Part shown: one piece after another, positions 61,246 through 64,000 of the stretch
Layout: each line of letters opens with the position of its first letter
How positions within the stretch are numbered: position 1 is the first letter of the stretch
NCBI RefSeq assembly: GCF_001021385.1
Contig: NZ_CP011773.1
Location: 3,286,001 to 3,350,000 of the forward strand
Length of the DNA: 64,000 nt
Origin: Mycobacterium sp. EPa45
GTDB taxonomy: Bacteria > Actinomycetota > Actinomycetes > Mycobacteriales > Mycobacteriaceae
Direction: 5' to 3'
Notes under the pieces: model-generated
What the model was told of the DNA's origin: nothing
What the model saw: only the letters and a program-made list of their open reading frames with translations
The model's database searches: none
Made by a program: the position numbers and the translations under genes

Positions 61246-61995
61246 TTATGGCACGCCCTGCAGCCCCGCCCCGGTGAGCACGTACCCCGCGGCCAGGCCG
61301 GCCGGGTCTGCCTGCACCAGGCCGACCAACCATGCGCCCGCGATCTCGGGGGTCAGCAGCTCGCCCAGCTGCCCGAGGTAGGCCTCTTCGGACTGGCCGG
61401 TACGTGCCGCATAGGCCCGCACCCCTCGCCTTCCCACGTCGCCGAACGGTGTCATGCGCGGCATCACCGTCGTCACGGTGATGTCCAGGCCCGCAGCGCG
61501 GGATTCTTCGTGGGCATATGCCGCGATAAATCGTTGAGTGGCTTTGGATCCGGCATATCCTCCGCTGGCCGGTGACCCGTTGAGGGCCGCCCCGCTGCTC
61601 ACGACGATCACCCGACTGCCCGCGGGCAGAGGTTGCAGTATTGCCTCCCGGAGCCAGGTGAAAGCGATCTTGACATCGGACTGCCAGTTGAGGGAGAACG
61701 TCTCCCACGTTTGGTGCTGTAAGGGCCGCATCACCGGATTGGCGCCGGCGACCAGAACGAGAACGCTCGGCGCGTAGCGGTCGATTAAGTTCCACGCGGC
61801 GGCGGGATCGGTCGCGTCGGCCACCTCGGTGCGAATGTTGGTATTGGTCGCGGCCAACTCGGCAAGGGCTGCACCACTTCGTGCGACCGCGATCACCGGG
61901 GCATCGGCCTCGGCGAATGCCTGCGCGATTCCTCGTCCCAGGCCCCGACTCGCGCCGACGACAAGCGTTGTCCTGCCGGATAACTCGTTCACCAT
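61246..61995 (-). CDS. Short-chain dehydrogenase
   Basis: A 249-aa SDR: cofactor motif GASRGLGRGIAQ, LVAGANPVMR in place of the usual NAG, catalytic Ser in IVVSSGAALNG and YAGSK. ATG at 61995 with GGGAGA upstream. The Ala-Gly-Ala-Asn (AGAN) in place of NAG is a noticeable variation. Lies 43 bases before the hydrolase-LuxR gene, same strand. Confidence 0.87.
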   Translation of the reverse strand: MVNELSGRTTLVVGASRGLGRGIAQAFAEADAPVIAVARSGAALAELAATNTNIRTEVADATDPAAAWNLIDRYAPSVLVLVAGANPVMRPLQHQTWETFSLNWQSDVKIAFTWLREAILQPLPAGSRVIVVSSGAALNGSPASGGYAGSKATQRFIAAYAHEESRAAGLDITVTTVMPRMTPFGDVGRRGVRAYAARTGQSEEAYLGQLGELLTPEIAGAWLVGLVQADPAGLAAGYVLTGAGLQGVP

Positions 61996-62020
61996 TAGGT
62001 CTCCCTCTGGTTCGGCTTCG

Positions 62021-62740
62021 CTACTGAGCCGGTTGTGCCAGCACGGCGGCGTACTGACGTTCGAGTTCTTTGGCCGCCCCGGCGTGCCAGTTCTGCGCGA
62101 CCGACCGTGACATCGGATCGGGAAAGATGTCCGCCTCTGACCGATCCACACCGTCGAAGATGGCCCGAGCCACGGACTCCGGCGATGCTTTCGGGATGTC
62201 CACGCCCCGCGACATCTCGGTGTCGACCGGCCCGGTCATCACTGCATGAACTCGCACACCCCGGTCAGCGAGCAGGGCCCGCAGAGACTGCGTCAGGTTG
62301 AACGCGGCCGCCTTGGACATCGAGTAGGCGGGGATGACGGGCAATGGTGCGAGCGCGTTGAGTGACAGATTGTTGACGATGGCTCCCTGGGATCGAAGGA
62401 GCAACGGCAGGAATGCCTGCGTCACCTCGTGAGTGCCGAGGAGATTGACGGCGAGGTGCTGCTCGATCACCGCACGGTCCTTCAGGTCGTCGTAGACGGC
62501 GACGCCGGCGTTGTTGATCAAGATGTCGAGAGAGTCGACGTGATCGACGGCGTCCTGAATCTGCCGTGCATCGGTCACGTCGAGCCTCAGGGCCGTCACC
62601 CTGGCGTTCGGGTGCGCCGCCGGCCGTCGTGCGCCGGCGTACACCCGCGTTGCACCCCTGTCCAGCGCCTCCTCAACCAGCGCCCGACCGATCCCCCGGT
62701 TCGCCCCGGTCACCAGAATTGTCTTGCCTGAAATGGTCAT
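62021..62740 (-). CDS. Short-chain dehydrogenase
   Basis: A 239-aa SDR: TGANRGIGRAL cofactor motif, NNAGVAVYDD, Ser in NNLSLNALA and YSMSK. ATG at 62740 with GAGGAGG just upstream. It is divergent from the ECF sigma factor and 26 bases before the second SDR, so the two SDRs, the hydrolase-LuxR gene and possibly the esterase could be one leftward unit. Substrates unknown. Confidence 0.88.
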   Translation of the reverse strand: MTISGKTILVTGANRGIGRALVEEALDRGATRVYAGARRPAAHPNARVTALRLDVTDARQIQDAVDHVDSLDILINNAGVAVYDDLKDRAVIEQHLAVNLLGTHEVTQAFLPLLLRSQGAIVNNLSLNALAPLPVIPAYSMSKAAAFNLTQSLRALLADRGVRVHAVMTGPVDTEMSRGVDIPKASPESVARAIFDGVDRSEADIFPDPMSRSVAQNWHAGAAKELERQYAAVLAQPAQ

Positions 62741-62890
62741 CCATCCTCCTCGGCCGAATAGCTGTCGAAGATGTAGACGCATCGCCGCCGAGAAATTGGT
62801 CCCACATTCAGCGCCCAGTTTCCGGGTTCGCAGACGTCCATACTTCTGCAGGCGTGGCACACGGCCACGCCGACATGTGAAGGTGGCGCA

Positions 62891-63901
62891 ATGGCATGGG
62901 CGATGACTGATCTGGTGGCCAAGGCGCGGGCCGGTGACGGGGATGCGTTCCGTGAGCTGACCGAGCCGCACCGCGCCGAATTGCAGGTGCACTGTTATCG
63001 GATGCTGGGGTCGTTGCACGACGCCGAGGACGCGCTGCAGAACACGATGTTGGCTGCCTGGCAAGGTCTCGACGGATTCGAGGGTCGCGCCTCGATACGG
63101 ACCTGGTTGTACCGCATCGCGACCAACCAATGCCTCAGCGTCCTTCGCTCAACGAAGCGGCGCCCGGCCGAGGAGTGGAAGATTCCCGATATCGAACCCC
63201 CTCAACCCAGCCGTCTCAGCGAAGTCGTCTGGCTTGAGCCATATCCCGACACCCTGCTGGACGCCGTCTCGGTCGGTCGACCGGTCGGCCCGGAAGCACG
63301 GTTCGAACAAGCCGAAGCCATCTCCTTGGCGTTCGTGACCGCCCTGCAGGTACTTCCCGCACGCCAGCGTGCCGTGCTGATCTTGCGTGAGGTTCTCGGG
63401 TATCACGCTGACGAGGTGGCTGAGATGCTGGACACGACGGTGGATTCGGTCACCAGTGCCCTCAAGCGGGCTCGCGCCGGTCTGCAACGTCACCTGCCTG
63501 GCGCGGACGAGGCGCCGGCTGTCCCCGACTCACCGGCGGAGCGCGACTTGGTTGCGAGGTTCGTGCGCGCCTATCAAGCCGGCGACGTCGGCGCGCTGGT
63601 TGAGCTGCTCACCGCGGACGTCCGCCTGTCGATGCCACCGATTCCCTTGGAATACCACGGCATCGGCGCAGTGACCCGATTCTTCGCGAGCGTCTTCGAT
63701 CGTGGCCGGCGCTATGACCTGATACCCACCCGCGCCAACGGGCAGCCCGCTTTCGGTGCGTACCTGCATTCCGGCGGTGGTGGCTCGCGCCACGCCGCCG
63801 GCCTGCTGGTCGTGACGATCTCCGGCGGCCGCATCAGTGGGCTCACCCGCTTCGACAACGACCTGCTGCCGCACTGGGGCCTGCCGCATTCGCTTCCATG
63901 A
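62891..63901 (+). CDS. ECF sigma factor with C-terminal SnoaL-like domain (SigG/TIGR02960 type)
   Basis: A 336-aa sigma-70 family factor. Region 2 (about 20-90; HCYRMLGSLHDAEDALQNTM), region 4 (about 145-200; PARQRAVLILREVLGYHADE with EVAEMLDTTVDSVTSALKRA) and a SnoaL-like domain (about 210-330; RFVRAYQAGDVGALVELLT). This architecture is typical of mycobacterial SigG/SigJ-like factors whose C-terminal domain replaces an anti-sigma factor. ATG at 62891 with GAAGGTGG upstream. Confidence 0.92.
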   Translation: MAWAMTDLVAKARAGDGDAFRELTEPHRAELQVHCYRMLGSLHDAEDALQNTMLAAWQGLDGFEGRASIRTWLYRIATNQCLSVLRSTKRRPAEEWKIPDIEPPQPSRLSEVVWLEPYPDTLLDAVSVGRPVGPEARFEQAEAISLAFVTALQVLPARQRAVLILREVLGYHADEVAEMLDTTVDSVTSALKRARAGLQRHLPGADEAPAVPDSPAERDLVARFVRAYQAGDVGALVELLTADVRLSMPPIPLEYHGIGAVTRFFASVFDRGRRYDLIPTRANGQPAFGAYLHSGGGGSRHAAGLLVVTISGGRISGLTRFDNDLLPHWGLPHSLP

Positions 63902-63938
63902 CCCGGCGGCAGCCGTCGGACAACGGCTGCCGCCGGGT
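63901..63938. terminator. Strong bidirectional hairpin terminator
   Basis: A perfect 16-bp GC-rich stem, ACCCGGCGGCAGCCGT (63901-63916) and its complement (63923-63938), with a 6-base loop. It begins on the last base of the sigma-factor TGA and lies between convergent genes, so it can end both transcripts. No U-tract. Confidence 0.9.
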
Positions 63939-63952
63939 AAGTGGTTGTGCCG

Positions 63953-64000
63953 CTACGACTGCATCTGCCCCAGCGTGACCTCGACGGTGCGGGAAGCTCC
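63953..64000 (-). CDS. C-terminus of a probable PDZ/trypsin-like serine protease (partial)
   Basis: Only the last 15 codons and the TAG are inside the window, reading GASRTVEVTLGQMQS. The pattern 'sR-V-V-LG' is the end of a PDZ domain, as at the C-terminus of HtrA/S1C-type mycobacterial proteases. The rest lies past the right edge, so the call rests on little sequence. Confidence 0.4.
   Translation of the reverse strand, partial: GASRTVEVTLGQMQS

Noticed and set aside
1..64000. CRISPR arrays, rRNA and tRNA genes
   Set aside because: No regularly spaced repeats and no tRNA cloverleaf or rRNA sequence was noticed on reading; a tRNA scan would be decisive.

Overview
The window is high-GC DNA from a fast-growing, saprophytic-type Mycobacterium (Mycolicibacterium-like). 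The marker families are a DUF732 secreted protein, a CAP-domain protein, a cutinase, an MmpL-type RND transporter, an F420/LLM-type oxidoreductase, a DesA3-type desaturase, a Tat-exported DUF1906 protein and SigG-type ECF sigma architecture. Genes are densely packed, with many 1-4 bp stop/start overlaps and GTG/TTG starts.

Region 1 (1-19,000) is an aromatic-catabolism island. At its core is a complete protocatechuate branch of the beta-ketoadipate pathway, pcaH-G-B-L-I-J (minus strand, 9514 down to 4357), in which five successive gene junctions all overlap by 4 bp. A cupin gene follows it and an IclR-type regulator (pcaR-like) is divergent. Two Rieske ring-hydroxylating oxygenases flank the core. 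One (alpha 333-1784, beta running off the left edge) is divergent from a second IclR regulator. The other (14157-18966) is a full set: cis-dihydrodiol-type SDR, alpha, beta, a 72-aa protein of unknown function, ferredoxin and ferredoxin reductase. A DapA-like aldolase, a ketopantoate-reductase-like enzyme and an AraC regulator lie between. The inferred logic is ring dihydroxylation, then dehydrogenation to a catechol acid (probably protocatechuate), then intradiol cleavage to 3-oxoadipyl-CoA. The substrates of the oxygenases cannot be read from sequence.

Region 2 (19,000-25,500) is a secreted CAP/DUF732 pair followed by about 4 kb of decayed mobile DNA. It holds a short IS21-like inverted repeat, a frameshifted DUF2637/HTH fragment, a MobF/TrwC relaxase fragment, an IS110 transposase fragment, a serine hydrolase truncated by that fragment, two tiny ORFs and an intact tyrosine recombinase with a 12-bp perfect palindrome just upstream.

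Region 3 (25,500-38,500) carries envelope and stress functions: YaeQ, a membrane-anchored protein, a polysaccharide deacetylase, a lipoprotein, a PLD-family enzyme, a coiled-coil protein, a desaturase, a cold-shock protein, an SRPBCC protein, a STAS protein with a multidomain GAF/PP2C/HATPase regulator, a P450, a DUF1906 protein and a 31-aa zinc-knuckle microprotein. Region 4 (38,500-51,800) has two membrane GGDEF-EAL proteins around a DCC protein and a DUF35-thiolase pair, then NDH-2, a triple-repeat secreted protein, hydrolases, a VOC protein, a cutinase and an LLM oxidoreductase.

Region 5 (52,000-58,700) is a compact isoprenoid cluster: MmpL-like exporter, GGPP synthase, phytoene/squalene synthase, UGT-type glycosyltransferase and polysaccharide deacetylase, with no phytoene desaturase or cyclase in the window. 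This is the best candidate for an undescribed product pathway. Region 6 (58,700-64,000) holds a membrane esterase, a hydrolase-LuxR fusion, two SDRs, an ECF sigma factor with a SnoaL-like tail, a strong terminator and the 3' end of a probable PDZ/serine protease gene. I saw no rRNA, tRNA or CRISPR array.
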